Shown here one piece after another: positions 36,361 to 45,654 of a stretch of 64,000 nt of DNA. Both the position numbers and the translations under genes were made by a program. The stretch comes from Pedobacter sp. MC2016-15 (GTDB lineage: Bacteria > Bacteroidota > Bacteroidia > Sphingobacteriales > Sphingobacteriaceae), in assembly GCF_026239695.1 (NCBI RefSeq), contig NZ_JAPIVS010000002.1:868001-932000 (forward strand), read 5' to 3'. Numbering within the stretch: the first letter of the stretch is position 1; each line of letters begins with the position of its first letter. Below the pieces are notes generated by a model. The model did no database searches. It saw nothing but the letters and a program-made list of their open reading frames with translations, and had not been told where the DNA came from.

Positions 36361-37116
36361 ATGAAAACCGCACTAATTACGGGAGCAACGTCAGGTATCG
36401 GCGAAGCCTGTGCACATTTGTTTGCACAACAGGGCTACAAAATGGTACTGGTTGCCAGAAAACAGGATAAACTGGAGAAAATCGCTAAACATTTTACAGA
36501 TAAGTATGCTGTAGAGATTAAAACACTCATTGCGGACGTTAGAGATAAAAACGTTGTGGAAGATGTACTGAACGATTTGCCGGAAGAGTGGAAACAAGTG
36601 GATGTACTGGTAAATAACGCTGGTTTGAGTCTGGGTCTTGATCCGATTGACCAGGGCGATGTAAATGATTGGGACACGATGATCGATACCAATATAAAAG
36701 GTTTGTTATATGTAACAAAAATAGTATCCGGCTGGATGGTCAGGAATAAGAAAGGACATATCATCAATATCGGTTCTACGGCAGGTAAAGAAGTGTATCC
36801 AAACGGGAATGTATATTGTGCAACAAAACACGCTGTAGATGCACTGAATAAAGGGATGCGTATTGACCTTCTTCCGCATGGGATTAAGGTGACAGCCGTA
36901 AATCCGGGAATGGTAGAAACTGAGTTTTCCAGGACCCGTTTTAAAGGAGATGAAGCACGTGCAGACAAGGTGTATGAAGGCCTGGAGCCATTGATTGCGC
37001 AGGATATTGCTGATGCAATTTGGTTTGCCGTAAGCCGGCCGGCACATGTAAATATAAATGATATGATCATTACGCCAACCGCACAGGCTAATTCATACGT
37101 AGTAAACAGAAAGTAA
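36361..37116 (+). CDS. Short-chain dehydrogenase/reductase (YdfG-like)
   Basis: A 251-residue classical SDR. The cofactor motif TGATSGIGEA (residues 7-16) begins the Rossmann fold, NNAG follows, and the catalytic set Ser (INIGSTAG), Tyr and Lys (YCATKHAV) is complete. The Arg near VLVARK suggests NADP(H) preference. It resembles E. coli YdfG, a serine/3-hydroxy acid dehydrogenase, but substrate cannot be assigned from sequence. It stands 15 bases before the YqeY gene, probably in one transcript. Confidence 0.9.
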   Translation: MKTALITGATSGIGEACAHLFAQQGYKMVLVARKQDKLEKIAKHFTDKYAVEIKTLIADVRDKNVVEDVLNDLPEEWKQVDVLVNNAGLSLGLDPIDQGDVNDWDTMIDTNIKGLLYVTKIVSGWMVRNKKGHIINIGSTAGKEVYPNGNVYCATKHAVDALNKGMRIDLLPHGIKVTAVNPGMVETEFSRTRFKGDEARADKVYEGLEPLIAQDIADAIWFAVSRPAHVNINDMIITPTAQANSYVVNRK

Positions 37117-37131
37117 CAATTCATAAAAAAT

Positions 37132-37578
37132 ATGGTATCGACAATTATAGATCAGGAAATAAAAAAAGCAATGCTGGCAAAAGATCAGGCAAAACTTAGA
37201 GGCTTGCGGGCTATTAAGGCAGCATTGTTAGTGGCCAGAACGGAAAAAGGATCTTCAGAGGAAATCAATGAAGAAGCCGAACTTAAAATTCTGCAAAGAT
37301 TAGTTAAACAGAGAAAAGAGTCTGCTGATATATACAAACAGCAAGGCCGTGAAGATCTTTCAGTTATTGAGGAAGAAGAAATTGAAGTGATCAGCCAGTT
37401 TATGCCAAAACAACTGAGCAGGGAAGAAGTAGAAGCCCTGATTGCTGCTCTCATTAAAGATTCAGGTGCTAGTTCAGTGAAGGATATGGGTAAAGTGATG
37501 GGCCTGGCAAACAAAGAACTGGCTGGAAAAGCGGATGGCAAACTGATTGCCGAGATCGTTAAAAGCCAATTGGCATAA
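37132..37578 (+). CDS. GatB/YqeY domain protein
   Basis: A free-standing 148-residue YqeY-type protein related to the C-terminal helical domain of the GatB amidotransferase subunit. It opens with an all-helical segment (EIKKAMLAKDQAKLRGLRAIKAA) and ends with the typical KDMGKVMGLANKELAGKADG stretch, where GatB-like proteins contact tRNA. Its function is unknown; a role in tRNA-dependent amidation or tRNA binding has been suggested for the family. No gatA or gatC is nearby. Codon use and spacing indicate cotranscription with the SDR gene. Confidence 0.9.
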   Translation: MVSTIIDQEIKKAMLAKDQAKLRGLRAIKAALLVARTEKGSSEEINEEAELKILQRLVKQRKESADIYKQQGREDLSVIEEEEIEVISQFMPKQLSREEVEALIAALIKDSGASSVKDMGKVMGLANKELAGKADGKLIAEIVKSQLA

Positions 37579-37631
37579 ATTGTGTTAAACATTTATAAGT
37601 AAAACATTATTTATAAAATTAACTGTTAATA

Positions 37632-37663
37632 TTGCTGTAAATTGTTTTTGCCTGCTAACTTAG
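37632..37663 (+). promoter_or_regulatory. Promoter of the alpha/beta hydrolase gene
   Basis: TTG (37632-37634), 21 bases, then TAACTTAG (37656-37663), a one-base variant of TAnnTTTG. The leader would be about 70 bases. The same variant box occurs before bamA and, as TATATTAG, before the permease gene at 60119. Confidence 0.5.
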
Positions 37664-37737
37664 CAACATTACAATTTGAGAGCAACTGTGAACCATAAAC
37701 TCCATATTGCAATCAAATAACAAAAAATTAAAAACGG

Positions 37738-38502
37738 ATGAAATACGAGGTAATAGAAGAGGATGGGTTTAATTTTATAGAAGCCGGTGAAGGCGAACCC
37801 CTGGTATTACTTCATGGTTTGATGGGGGAGTTGAGTAACTGGGAGCCAGCGATCGACTATTTTAAGGAAAAGTACCATGTTTTGGTGCCGATCTTACCAA
37901 TTTATGATTTGCCGCTGCTGACGCTTGGCGTGAAGAGCTTATCTAAATACGTTCATAAATTTATCAAGTACAAAAAACTTGGACAGGTAGTACTGGTAGG
38001 AAATTCCCTGGGCGGACATGTAGGCTTAGTGGTAACGGCAGCGCATCAGGAAAGTGTGAAGGCATTGGTGCTTACCGGCAGTTCAGGTTTGTATGAAAAT
38101 GCATTCGGTGGTTCATTCCCAAGAAGGGAGAGCTACGATTATATTCGCGAAAAGGTAGAATTTACATTTTATGATCCTGCAACTGCGACAAAAGAGCTGG
38201 TGGATGAAGTTTACAAATCGGTGAACGAACGTTCAAGAGTTATTCGTATTTTAGCATTAGCGAAGTCTGCTATACGCCATAATATGGCAAAGGAGCTTTC
38301 AAAAATAACGATCCCGGTTTCATTGATCTGGGGTAAGCAGGATAAAGTGACCCCGCCCGATGTGGCTGAGGAATTTCATCAGCTTTTACCCAATTCAGAA
38401 CTCAACTGGGTGGATAAATGTGGTCATGCTCCCATGATGGAGCAACCAGAAGTTTTTAACGCATACCTGAGTACATTTTTAGACAGAATTTTATTGAAAT
38501 AA
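37738..38502 (+). CDS. Alpha/beta hydrolase
   Basis: A 254-residue soluble hydrolase of the alpha/beta fold. The oxyanion segment is LLHGLMGE, the nucleophile elbow is VGNSLGGH (Ser at about residue 93), the acid lies in WGKQDKVTPP and the catalytic His in CGHAPMMEQP. The triad is therefore complete. Substrate is unknown; esterases, C-C hydrolases and haloperoxidase-like enzymes share these motifs. It lies three bases before the CBS-domain gene and probably leads the envelope gene block that follows. Confidence 0.9.
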   Translation: MKYEVIEEDGFNFIEAGEGEPLVLLHGLMGELSNWEPAIDYFKEKYHVLVPILPIYDLPLLTLGVKSLSKYVHKFIKYKKLGQVVLVGNSLGGHVGLVVTAAHQESVKALVLTGSSGLYENAFGGSFPRRESYDYIREKVEFTFYDPATATKELVDEVYKSVNERSRVIRILALAKSAIRHNMAKELSKITIPVSLIWGKQDKVTPPDVAEEFHQLLPNSELNWVDKCGHAPMMEQPEVFNAYLSTFLDRILLK

Positions 38503-38505
38503 ACA

Positions 38506-39168
38506 ATGTTTGCATCAGAACTCATATCCAATTCAATCCCTCCCTTGCGGACGTCTGACATAGTTCAGGTGGCATTGGACAGGATGGCTGAGTTCAAGCT
38601 GTATCATTTGCCTATCGTGAATGAAACCCAGTTCCTGGGCATCGTTGCTGAAGAAGAATTATTGGAAGTCCGCCATCCTGAAGAGGCCATCGGGGGACTT
38701 TCATTAACTATTCTTAATCCCTTTGTTTATCAGGATGCCCATATTTATGATGTCATCAGGGTATTCCACCAGCTGCAGCTCTCTATAGTCCCTGTGCTGG
38801 ATTATAGTAAAAACTACCTGGGGATTATATCTATCCACAATCTCATTGATTACACTTCTGAAATCTACGCGGTAAAAGAACCGGGAGGAATTATTGTCCT
38901 TGAAATCAATAACAGAAACAATTCTTTGTCTCACATGGCGCAAATTGTTGAGGGCGACAATGCACAGATTCTGTCCTCCTATGTACAGTCCTTCCCGGAC
39001 TCTACGCGTCTCGAGGTAACGCTGAAGATCAATAAGACCGAACTCTCGGGCATCATTTCTTCCTTTGAGCGTTACAACTACCAGGTGAAAGCTGTATTTA
39101 ACAGTACAATCACTGACAATGGTACTGAAGACCGTTATAATTCGCTGATGAATTATTTAAATGTATAA
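38506..39168 (+). CDS. CBS-domain protein
   Basis: A 220-residue protein whose first ~125 residues form a pair of CBS motifs (SIPPLRTSDIVQVALDRM and VYQDAHIYDVIRVFHQLQL, each followed by a VPVL or LPIV strand). CBS pairs bind adenosine nucleotides as energy sensors. The C-terminal half has the look of a small ACT-like domain (GGIIVLEINNRNNSLSHMAQ), suggesting ligand sensing by both halves. No enzyme domain is attached. The gene precedes NAD kinase and cell-envelope genes, so it may tune that group; this is inference. Confidence 0.88.
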   Translation: MFASELISNSIPPLRTSDIVQVALDRMAEFKLYHLPIVNETQFLGIVAEEELLEVRHPEEAIGGLSLTILNPFVYQDAHIYDVIRVFHQLQLSIVPVLDYSKNYLGIISIHNLIDYTSEIYAVKEPGGIIVLEINNRNNSLSHMAQIVEGDNAQILSSYVQSFPDSTRLEVTLKINKTELSGIISSFERYNYQVKAVFNSTITDNGTEDRYNSLMNYLNV

Positions 39169-39216
39169 TTTCCTTTTTGTTACCTTAGCGTCTTCATAAC
39201 AAAACAATAAACGCTA

Positions 39217-40098
39217 ATGAAAATTGCAATATACGGCAGAGAGTTTAACAATAGCGTTTTACCTTTTGTGCAGGATGTCTTTGATGCCCTGAAGGAATAC
39301 GGAATTGAAACTATCGTACATAAAGATTACCACGAGTTTATTGAAGATAAAGTGAAGCTTCCTGCAGGACTGGCTACTTTCTGTGATCATCCTGAATTAT
39401 GTAACAATGCCGATGTGCTCCTGAGTCTTGGAGGAGATGGTACTTTGCTGGATACACTGGCGCTTGTGCGGGATTCCGGCATCCCTGTTATCGGGATCAA
39501 TTTTGGCCGTCTTGGTTTTCTGGCAAGCATCAATAAAAACGAGATCAGGAATGCTATTCAGGCGCTGGTGAACAAGGAATACTCTCTTGATAAAAGGACT
39601 TTGCTCAATCTCGAATCCAAGCATCACTTGTTTGGCGACGAAAACTTTGCTTTGAATGATATCACCATCCACAGACGCGACAATACCGCGATGATGATCA
39701 TTCATGCGTATATGAATGATGAGTTTGTTAACTCTTACTGGGCCGATGGGTTAATTATTGCAACGCCTACAGGTTCTACGGCATATTCCCTCAGCTGCGG
39801 GGGACCAATCATTTTCCCCAGTGCACAGAACTTTGCGATTACTCCTATAGCACCACATAACCTGAATGTAAGACCGGTGATTATACCGGATGACGTGTCT
39901 CTGCGTTTTGAGGTAGAAGCCAGGAGTACTAAATTTCTCGTATCTTGTGATTCCAGGACTGCGACTGTAGACAGGTCTGTGAAGATAACAATTAATAAGG
40001 CAGCCTTTCATGTCAACCTGATCAGGCTGAACAACGAAAGTTATCTGACCACCCTGAGGAACAAGCTGCTTTGGGGAATTGATACGCGAAATTATTAA
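39217..40098 (+). CDS. nadK: NAD kinase
   Basis: This 293-residue enzyme phosphorylates NAD to NADP with ATP or polyphosphate. The catalytic motif LSLGGDGTLLDTL (Asp at about residue 74) and the NE/D-like LNDITIHR segment are present, as is the GLIIATPTGSTAYSLSCGGP signature. NADPH supplied by it feeds fatty acid and isoprenoid synthesis, which fits the following lipid-carrier and envelope genes. It ends one base before the DUF6089 gene starts, indicating tight coupling. Confidence 0.95.
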   Translation: MKIAIYGREFNNSVLPFVQDVFDALKEYGIETIVHKDYHEFIEDKVKLPAGLATFCDHPELCNNADVLLSLGGDGTLLDTLALVRDSGIPVIGINFGRLGFLASINKNEIRNAIQALVNKEYSLDKRTLLNLESKHHLFGDENFALNDITIHRRDNTAMMIIHAYMNDEFVNSYWADGLIIATPTGSTAYSLSCGGPIIFPSAQNFAITPIAPHNLNVRPVIIPDDVSLRFEVEARSTKFLVSCDSRTATVDRSVKITINKAAFHVNLIRLNNESYLTTLRNKLLWGIDTRNY

Positions 40099-40099
40099 A

Positions 40100-40897
40100 A
40101 TGAAGTTGAGAAGGATACTTTTATCTGTTGTGCTATTCTACCTGTCTTCTGCAACTGCCACAGCGCAGGTGATGGAAGTGGGGGCTAATGTTGGGGCTTC
40201 AGGATATATGGGCGACCTTAACCCCAAAGATCCTTTTGATTTTAGCGGGGCGGCCTTCGGTGTGTTTGTAAAAGGTAACCTTGATCCCTATTGGGCGGTA
40301 GGTATTCACTACAACCATGGCAGGGTTAAAGACAATGATGCCACCTCTTCCAATCCTGATTTCAGGAGCAGAAATCTAAACTTTAGTACACCATTAAATG
40401 AGCTGAGCCTACAGGTGGATTTCAATTTCTTTGATTATTTTTCAGGTGGAGGTACAAAGAATTTTAGTCCCTTTATCTTCGCAGGTATCGGGGGAGTATT
40501 GTTTAACCCCAAGGCTACTTACCAGGATCAGGAATATGAGCTGAGGTACTATCAGACCGAAGGTAAACGGTACAGGAACTATGCCCTGAGTGTTCCTTTC
40601 GGTGCCGGAGTCAAATACAGAATTTCTGATCATTGGGGATTGCAGACGCAGCTTGGATACAGAACTGCCCATACGGATTATCTGGATGATGTAGGCGACA
40701 GATACCCTCTTGCAGATGTGTACGGACGGATTGATAACCAGCATCCTCTTCCCATTAACCTGTCTAATCCCTCGCAGTTACCACAAAACTGGAATCCGGG
40801 CGGACAAAGAGGGGATTTCAGAAAAAATGACACCTACTTTTTCTTCCATATCGGGATTTCTTATACCTTCATCTCTGACAAGTGCTTTACATTTTAA
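40100..40897 (+). CDS. DUF6089 family outer-membrane beta-barrel protein
   Basis: A 265-residue exported protein with signal peptide (ending SSATATAQ, about residue 22) and a series of amphipathic strands typical of an eight- to ten-stranded outer-membrane barrel (VGANVGASGYMGDL, then FSPFIFAGIGGVLF and VPFGAGVKYRISDHWGLQ). It matches the DUF6089 family, of unknown function, often found before uppS and bamA in Bacteroidota. The ATG at 40100 is used; a TTG 21 bases upstream would overlap nadK and add residues before the signal peptide. Confidence 0.85.
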   Translation: MKLRRILLSVVLFYLSSATATAQVMEVGANVGASGYMGDLNPKDPFDFSGAAFGVFVKGNLDPYWAVGIHYNHGRVKDNDATSSNPDFRSRNLNFSTPLNELSLQVDFNFFDYFSGGGTKNFSPFIFAGIGGVLFNPKATYQDQEYELRYYQTEGKRYRNYALSVPFGAGVKYRISDHWGLQTQLGYRTAHTDYLDDVGDRYPLADVYGRIDNQHPLPINLSNPSQLPQNWNPGGQRGDFRKNDTYFFFHIGISYTFISDKCFTF

Positions 40898-40941
40898 AAT
40901 TTAGCATTAAAGTTTATGGGAGAAATAAACAAAATAACTTA

Positions 40942-40949
40942 TAACTTTG
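40942..40949 (+). promoter_or_regulatory. -7 box TAACTTTG before uppS
   Basis: An exact TAnnTTTG match about 70 bases before the uppS ATG, after the end of the DUF6089 gene. It could give the uppS-bamA group an internal promoter. No -33 TTG at the usual spacing. Confidence 0.42.
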
Positions 40950-41019
40950 ACCCTTCTTTTAGGAGTGGTCTAACAAACTCTTCTGATTGTTAGACATTTT
41001 AGCCATATTTGCACAAATA

Positions 41020-41760
41020 ATGGGATTTAAAGAACAAATAGATATTAGCCGCTTACCAAAACACATCGCTGTCATTATGGATGGTAACGGAAGATGGGCT
41101 AAAAATCAGGGTAAATTCAGATCATTCGGACATGAGAGTGGGGTTGTATCTTTGAAAGATGTAGTAGAAGGCTGTACTGATATCGGAGTTAAATATCTAA
41201 CAGTGTATGCTTTTTCAACAGAAAACTGGAACCGGCCAATCGAAGAAGTAAATTTATTGATGGAACTGTTGATTTCTACAATCAATGCTGAAATTGGTAC
41301 CCTTAATAAGAATAATGTCAGGCTGAATGCCATTGGTGATATTGCTTCCTTACCTCAGAAATGTATTGATGACCTGAAGAATGCGATGGACGAAACCGCA
41401 GGCAATGACAGTTGCACGCTTACCCTTGCACTGAGCTACAGTTCAAAGTGGGAAATTGTTGAGGCCGCCAGGAAACTGGCTACTCTGGTTAAAGAAGGAA
41501 AAATGGATGTCAATGAGATTGATGAAACAGCATTTTCTTCTCAGTTAACAACTACGGGTATTCCTGATCCGGAACTGATGATCCGTACCAGCGGAGAACA
41601 CAGAATCAGTAATTACCTGTTATGGCAGATTGCTTACGGGGAGCTTTATTTCACAGAAAAGATGTGGCCCGACTTCATGAAGGAAGACCTTTTTGAAGCT
41701 ATTGTAGACTATCAAAAGCGCGAACGTCGCTTCGGTAAAATTAGTGAACAGTTGAACTAA
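41020..41760 (+). CDS. uppS: Isoprenyl transferase (undecaprenyl diphosphate synthase)
   Basis: This 246-residue cis-prenyltransferase extends farnesyl diphosphate to the C55 lipid carrier used for peptidoglycan and surface polysaccharide. The signature HIAVIMDGNGRWAK contains the catalytic Asp and Asn. YAFSTENWNRP and the C-terminal RTSGEHRISNYLLWQ follow, with the ELYF segment. The ATG at 41020 (MGFKEQ) fits the family N-terminus better than an upstream TTG. It lies 63 bases before bamA, so carrier synthesis and outer-membrane assembly are probably coexpressed. Confidence 0.95.
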   Translation: MGFKEQIDISRLPKHIAVIMDGNGRWAKNQGKFRSFGHESGVVSLKDVVEGCTDIGVKYLTVYAFSTENWNRPIEEVNLLMELLISTINAEIGTLNKNNVRLNAIGDIASLPQKCIDDLKNAMDETAGNDSCTLTLALSYSSKWEIVEAARKLATLVKEGKMDVNEIDETAFSSQLTTTGIPDPELMIRTSGEHRISNYLLWQIAYGELYFTEKMWPDFMKEDLFEAIVDYQKRERRFGKISEQLN

Positions 41761-41795
41761 TTTTACTTTTAACACTTTTTAACATGTGTTTAAAT

Positions 41796-41803
41796 TAACT
41801 TAG
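41796..41803 (+). promoter_or_regulatory. Variant -7 box TAACTTAG before bamA
   Basis: The same TAACTTAGCAAC string occurs before the alpha/beta hydrolase gene at 37656. It lies 20 bases before the bamA ATG, with no TTG at the -33 position. It may be a weaker internal promoter. Confidence 0.35.
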
Positions 41804-41823
41804 CAACGTTTTTTAGATTGTAA

Positions 41824-44409
41824 ATGAAAAGAATATACCAACTTATATTATTGTTGTTGATCGGGTTACCGACAATGGCCCAGATCAACCGTCCCAAGTC
41901 TAATCCAGTCACCCCAAGCCTCAAAGTAAGCGGTACAGATCTAGATTATTTTCAACCTAAAGAATACATTATAGGAGGAACAACGCTGAGTGGTGCAAAG
42001 TTCATTGATAAAGAAGTTATCATTACACTTTCGAAACTAATCAAGGGCGAAAGGATTTTACTTCCCGGCGAAGCGACCTCCGCTGCAATTAAAACATTAT
42101 GGGCGCAGGGATTGTTTGATGATGTTGAATTAAATATTGCAAAGCTTGTTGAGGATACAGTTTATTTTGATATCCAGGTAGTTGAGCGACCTCGGTTAAG
42201 TTCCTTTGAACTAAACGGACTGAGTAAATCCCAGAAAACTGACGTTACCGAAAAGCTGAATTCAAAATCAGGAAAGACGATCATCAACGAAAATACATAC
42301 AATAGTACGACTACAATTATCAATAAATATCTTGCCGAAAAAGGCTATTTCTTTACCAATATTGAATATAAAACCAAGCCTGATCCGAACATGGAAAACG
42401 GGGTGGTTTTACAGGTGTTTGTAGACAAAGGGCGTAAGGTGAAGGTACATGACATCGAGTTTACCGGAAACAAGAATTTTAAGCCTGCTCAGTTGCGTAA
42501 GTTCATGAAGAAAACCAAGAAAATGGCTTTTTACAAGATCTTTGGTCCAGGTAAATTCAGTAAAGAGAAATACGCGGAAGATAAAGAGAAGCTGGTAGCC
42601 AAAATGCAGGAGAAAGGTTACCGTGATGCGACGATTATCAGTGACACGACTTACAGACACAATGAGAAATCGGTTGGTATAAAGATCGATCTCTACGAAG
42701 GACCGAAATATTATGTAGGAAATATTACCTGGGCAGGAAACGCCAAATATGCGACGAAGGACTTGATGAAAGTGCTGGCTATCGAAAAAGGGGATATCTT
42801 CAGTGAAGAAAAACTGAATGTAAAACTGCATGGTAACGGAGCTGAAAGCGATGACGTTTCCAGTGTATACCTGAATGATGGTTATCTAACATTTAACGTA
42901 GAGCCGGTTCAAACGAAAATTTATAATGATACTGTAGACCTTGAGATCAGGATCTATGAAGGCCCGCAGTATACCAACAGCAGGATCACTGTAAAAGGTA
43001 ATACCATCACAAATGACAGGGTTGTTTTACGTGCAGTGCGTACAAGACCTGGTGATAAATTCTCCAAAGAATTACTGGTACGTACGGTACGTGATATCGG
43101 TCAGTTAGGAAACTTTGATGAGTCTAAAACTGTTCCGACACCTAAGCCAAATCCTGCAGATGGTACAGTAGATATTGAGTACGCTGTAGAAGAAAAACCT
43201 TCAGATCAGGTAGAATTATCAGGTGGTTTTGGTGGTGGCCGTGTAATCGGAACTATCGGACTTACCTTTAATAACTTCTCACTGAGAAACCTGTTTAACC
43301 CAAAAGCTTACAAACCACTGCCTAAAGGTGATGGACAGAAATTGAGTCTTCGTGGACAAACCAACGGTAGTTTCTACCAGTCGTACAGTTTCTCTTTCTC
43401 TGAGCCATGGCTGGGTGGTAAAAAACCGGTGAGTTTTGGTCTGAGTGCCTTTACGTCATTACAGTCTTATGGTTCAAGCTATGATTCTAACAACAATCCA
43501 ATCAATGGACAAAGAATCCGTTTGAATGGTGTTACCGTAAGTTTGGGTAGAGTATTGAAGTGGCCTGATAACTATTTCCAGTTAACTCACTCGATCAATG
43601 CACAACAATATATTTTGAATAACTATCCTGGATATTTGTTTTCTACCGGTACATCATATAACTTCAACTTAACACAAGAGCTGAGCAGGGACTCAAGAAA
43701 TTCACCGATCTTCCCAACTGAAGGTTCTTATTTCAAGTTTACGATACAAGCAACGCCACCTTATTCGTTATTTAACAATACGAACTATGCAACGGCTTCA
43801 GATAAACAGAAGTACAGATTTACGGAATACCATAAATGGAAATTTGAAGGACAATGGTTCCAGAGACTTGCCGGTAAATTTGTAGTAAAAGCACAGGCAC
43901 AGTTTGGCTTCCTGGGTTCATACAACCAGGCGGTAGGTCAGTCTGCATTTGAAAGGTTTAAACTGGGTGGTGATGGTATGCAGGGATTTGACTTCCTTCA
44001 GGGCTCAGAGCTGATCACAATGCGTGGTTATGCAAACAACGTGGTGATCCCGGCTACAGCAACGACATCTGCTCAGGCTAATACTGCTTACAATTCAGGT
44101 AGTCCGATTTTCAGTAAATATGTAATGGAGATCAGATATCCGGTAATTGCTAGTCAGCAGGCTACAGCTTACCTGATTGGTTTTGCAGAGGGTGGTAATA
44201 CCTGGAACAAGTTCTCGGATTATAATCCTTTTAACATTAGAAGGTCTGCAGGTATTGGAGCAAGGATATTTTTACCGATATTTGGAATGTTGGGAATTGA
44301 CTACGGACATGCATTTGATGCGATTCCAAGTTCAAGTGGTGTGATCCAGGATAACGGTAAGCAATCCTTTACATTTAGTATCGCTCAGCAATTGGGTGGA
44401 TTTAATTAA
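41824..44409 (+). CDS. bamA: Outer-membrane protein assembly factor BamA
   Basis: This 861-residue protein is the core of the BAM complex that inserts beta-barrel proteins into the outer membrane. It has a signal peptide (ending LIGLPTMAQ, residue 20), then about five POTRA repeats up to residue ~450, recognisable from the repeated pattern of a strand, a glycine turn and a helix (SSFELNGLSKSQKTDV; HDIEFTGNKNFKPAQL). The C-terminal half is a 16-stranded Omp85 barrel whose last strands end FTFSIAQQLGGFN. It is followed by two Skp-type chaperone genes, the same arrangement as bamA-skp in other Gram-negatives. Confidence 0.95.
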   Translation: MKRIYQLILLLLIGLPTMAQINRPKSNPVTPSLKVSGTDLDYFQPKEYIIGGTTLSGAKFIDKEVIITLSKLIKGERILLPGEATSAAIKTLWAQGLFDDVELNIAKLVEDTVYFDIQVVERPRLSSFELNGLSKSQKTDVTEKLNSKSGKTIINENTYNSTTTIINKYLAEKGYFFTNIEYKTKPDPNMENGVVLQVFVDKGRKVKVHDIEFTGNKNFKPAQLRKFMKKTKKMAFYKIFGPGKFSKEKYAEDKEKLVAKMQEKGYRDATIISDTTYRHNEKSVGIKIDLYEGPKYYVGNITWAGNAKYATKDLMKVLAIEKGDIFSEEKLNVKLHGNGAESDDVSSVYLNDGYLTFNVEPVQTKIYNDTVDLEIRIYEGPQYTNSRITVKGNTITNDRVVLRAVRTRPGDKFSKELLVRTVRDIGQLGNFDESKTVPTPKPNPADGTVDIEYAVEEKPSDQVELSGGFGGGRVIGTIGLTFNNFSLRNLFNPKAYKPLPKGDGQKLSLRGQTNGSFYQSYSFSFSEPWLGGKKPVSFGLSAFTSLQSYGSSYDSNNNPINGQRIRLNGVTVSLGRVLKWPDNYFQLTHSINAQQYILNNYPGYLFSTGTSYNFNLTQELSRDSRNSPIFPTEGSYFKFTIQATPPYSLFNNTNYATASDKQKYRFTEYHKWKFEGQWFQRLAGKFVVKAQAQFGFLGSYNQAVGQSAFERFKLGGDGMQGFDFLQGSELITMRGYANNVVIPATATTSAQANTAYNSGSPIFSKYVMEIRYPVIASQQATAYLIGFAEGGNTWNKFSDYNPFNIRRSAGIGARIFLPIFGMLGIDYGHAFDAIPSSSGVIQDNGKQSFTFSIAQQLGGFN

Positions 44410-44440
44410 TACATTACCTATAAAAACAAAAAACACACAG

Positions 44441-44971
44441 ATGAAAAAGGTTATTTTAATCGGGTTTTTAATGTTCGCAACATCTGCTGTCTTTGCACAG
44501 AAGTTTGCGTATGTTGATACAGAATATATTCTCAAAAACCTACCTGAATACAAATCGTCGCTAAATCAGCTGAACACTTTGTCGCAGCAATTCCAGAAGG
44601 AATCTGATGCCAATTTCACAGCTATAGATAAGATGTATAAGGCGTACCAGGCTGACCAGGTTTTGCTGACTGATGACATGCGCAAACGCAGAGAGAATGA
44701 TATCATTGAAAAGGAAAAAGATGCAAAGGAATACCAGCGCCAGAAGTTTGGCCCCGAGGGAGAGCTGTTCCAAACGCGTACAAAATTATTGAAACCTATT
44801 CAGGATAAAGTAACAAAGGTAATTGCCGATCTTGCAAAAACTAAGTTCCTCGATTTCATTTTTGACAAAAGCAGTGAATCTACGATGATGATTTACTCCA
44901 GCAGCAACTATGATTTGAGTAATGACGTAATCATCAGATTGGGATACAAACCAAACGCATCAGTAAAATAG
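44441..44971 (+). CDS. OmpH/Skp-family periplasmic chaperone (first copy)
   Basis: A 176-residue exported protein with signal peptide (ending TSAVFAQ, residue 20). The mature part follows the Skp plan: an N-terminal strand (KFAYVDTEYILKN), a charged coiled-coil arm (about residues 40-110) and a C-terminal strand region (FLDFIFDKSSESTMMIYSS). It should act as a trimeric holdase delivering unfolded barrels to BamA, encoded immediately upstream. The ATG at 44441 is used because the signal peptide starts there; an earlier in-frame codon overlaps bamA. Confidence 0.9.
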   Translation: MKKVILIGFLMFATSAVFAQKFAYVDTEYILKNLPEYKSSLNQLNTLSQQFQKESDANFTAIDKMYKAYQADQVLLTDDMRKRRENDIIEKEKDAKEYQRQKFGPEGELFQTRTKLLKPIQDKVTKVIADLAKTKFLDFIFDKSSESTMMIYSSSNYDLSNDVIIRLGYKPNASVK

Positions 44972-45013
44972 ACACACCTAAATAAATATTAAAACACAAT
45001 TAGAACAATAGAA

Positions 45014-45595
45014 ATGAGAAAGTTAATTAACGTATTTTTTGTGGCAGCTGGCTTAGTGTTTACTGCTAATGTTGCAAGTGCTCAGCAAAAAATTGCACAC
45101 ATTGATTCTGAAGCGATTTTCGCAGCAATGCCGGAAGCCAAAACAGCATCTACTACTTTAGAAGCGCTGCAAAAACAGAAACAAACTGAGATTGAAAAAA
45201 TGCAAACTGAGTACCAGACTAAATACGAAGCTGCAGTTGCAAAAAACAAAACGCTAAGTGAAGCAAACAAAGAAACTGTTGGTAAAGAATTACAGGCAAT
45301 GGGTGCTGAATTGGATGATATGAAAAAACGTATCACTGAATCTACTCAAAAGGCTCAACAGGATATTGCTACTAAACAAGGTGAATTACTTGCACCTTTG
45401 AACACTAAATTTATCAATGCTGTTAAAGCAGTAGCTAAAGAAAAAGGCTTTGCTTATATTTTTGATATCTCTGCTCAGCAAGGTGCAAACAACCTGCTGG
45501 CATGGGAAGGTGGTGATGATGTTACTGCTGCCGTTAGAACTAAATTAGGTATTTCTGGAACTGCAGCTCCTGCAGCAGCAGCTCCGAAAAAATAG
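45014..45595 (+). CDS. OmpH/Skp-family periplasmic chaperone (second copy)
   Basis: A 193-residue exported protein with signal peptide (ending NVASAQ, residue 24) and the Skp plan: KIAHIDSEAIFAAMPEAK, a Lys/Glu/Gln-rich coiled coil, and KGFAYIFDISAQQG near the C-terminus. It ends with a short alanine/proline tail. It is a tandem paralogue of the preceding gene, 42 bases downstream, and a third relative with a lipid anchor is encoded at 9006-9611. The pair might form mixed or specialised trimers. A strong terminator follows. Confidence 0.91.
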   Translation: MRKLINVFFVAAGLVFTANVASAQQKIAHIDSEAIFAAMPEAKTASTTLEALQKQKQTEIEKMQTEYQTKYEAAVAKNKTLSEANKETVGKELQAMGAELDDMKKRITESTQKAQQDIATKQGELLAPLNTKFINAVKAVAKEKGFAYIFDISAQQGANNLLAWEGGDDVTAAVRTKLGISGTAAPAAAAPKK

Positions 45596-45617
45596 TCCTC
45601 AAAAAATGATTAAATTG

Positions 45618-45651
45618 CGGAACCAGGTATATACCTGGTTCCGTTTTTTTT
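45618..45651 (+). terminator. Terminator after the second Skp gene
   Basis: A perfect 13-bp inverted repeat (CGGAACCAGGTAT / ATACCTGGTTCCG) is followed by eight T. It ends the bamA operon only three bases before the murI start codon, so murI must be read through or have a promoter inside this region. Confidence 0.92.
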
Positions 45652-45654
45652 GCT

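Noticed and set aside
36435..37124. A 229-codon open frame on the minus strand opposite the SDR gene
   Set aside because: The plus-strand SDR has all catalytic motifs; the antisense frame has none and is serine-rich as expected from antisense reading.
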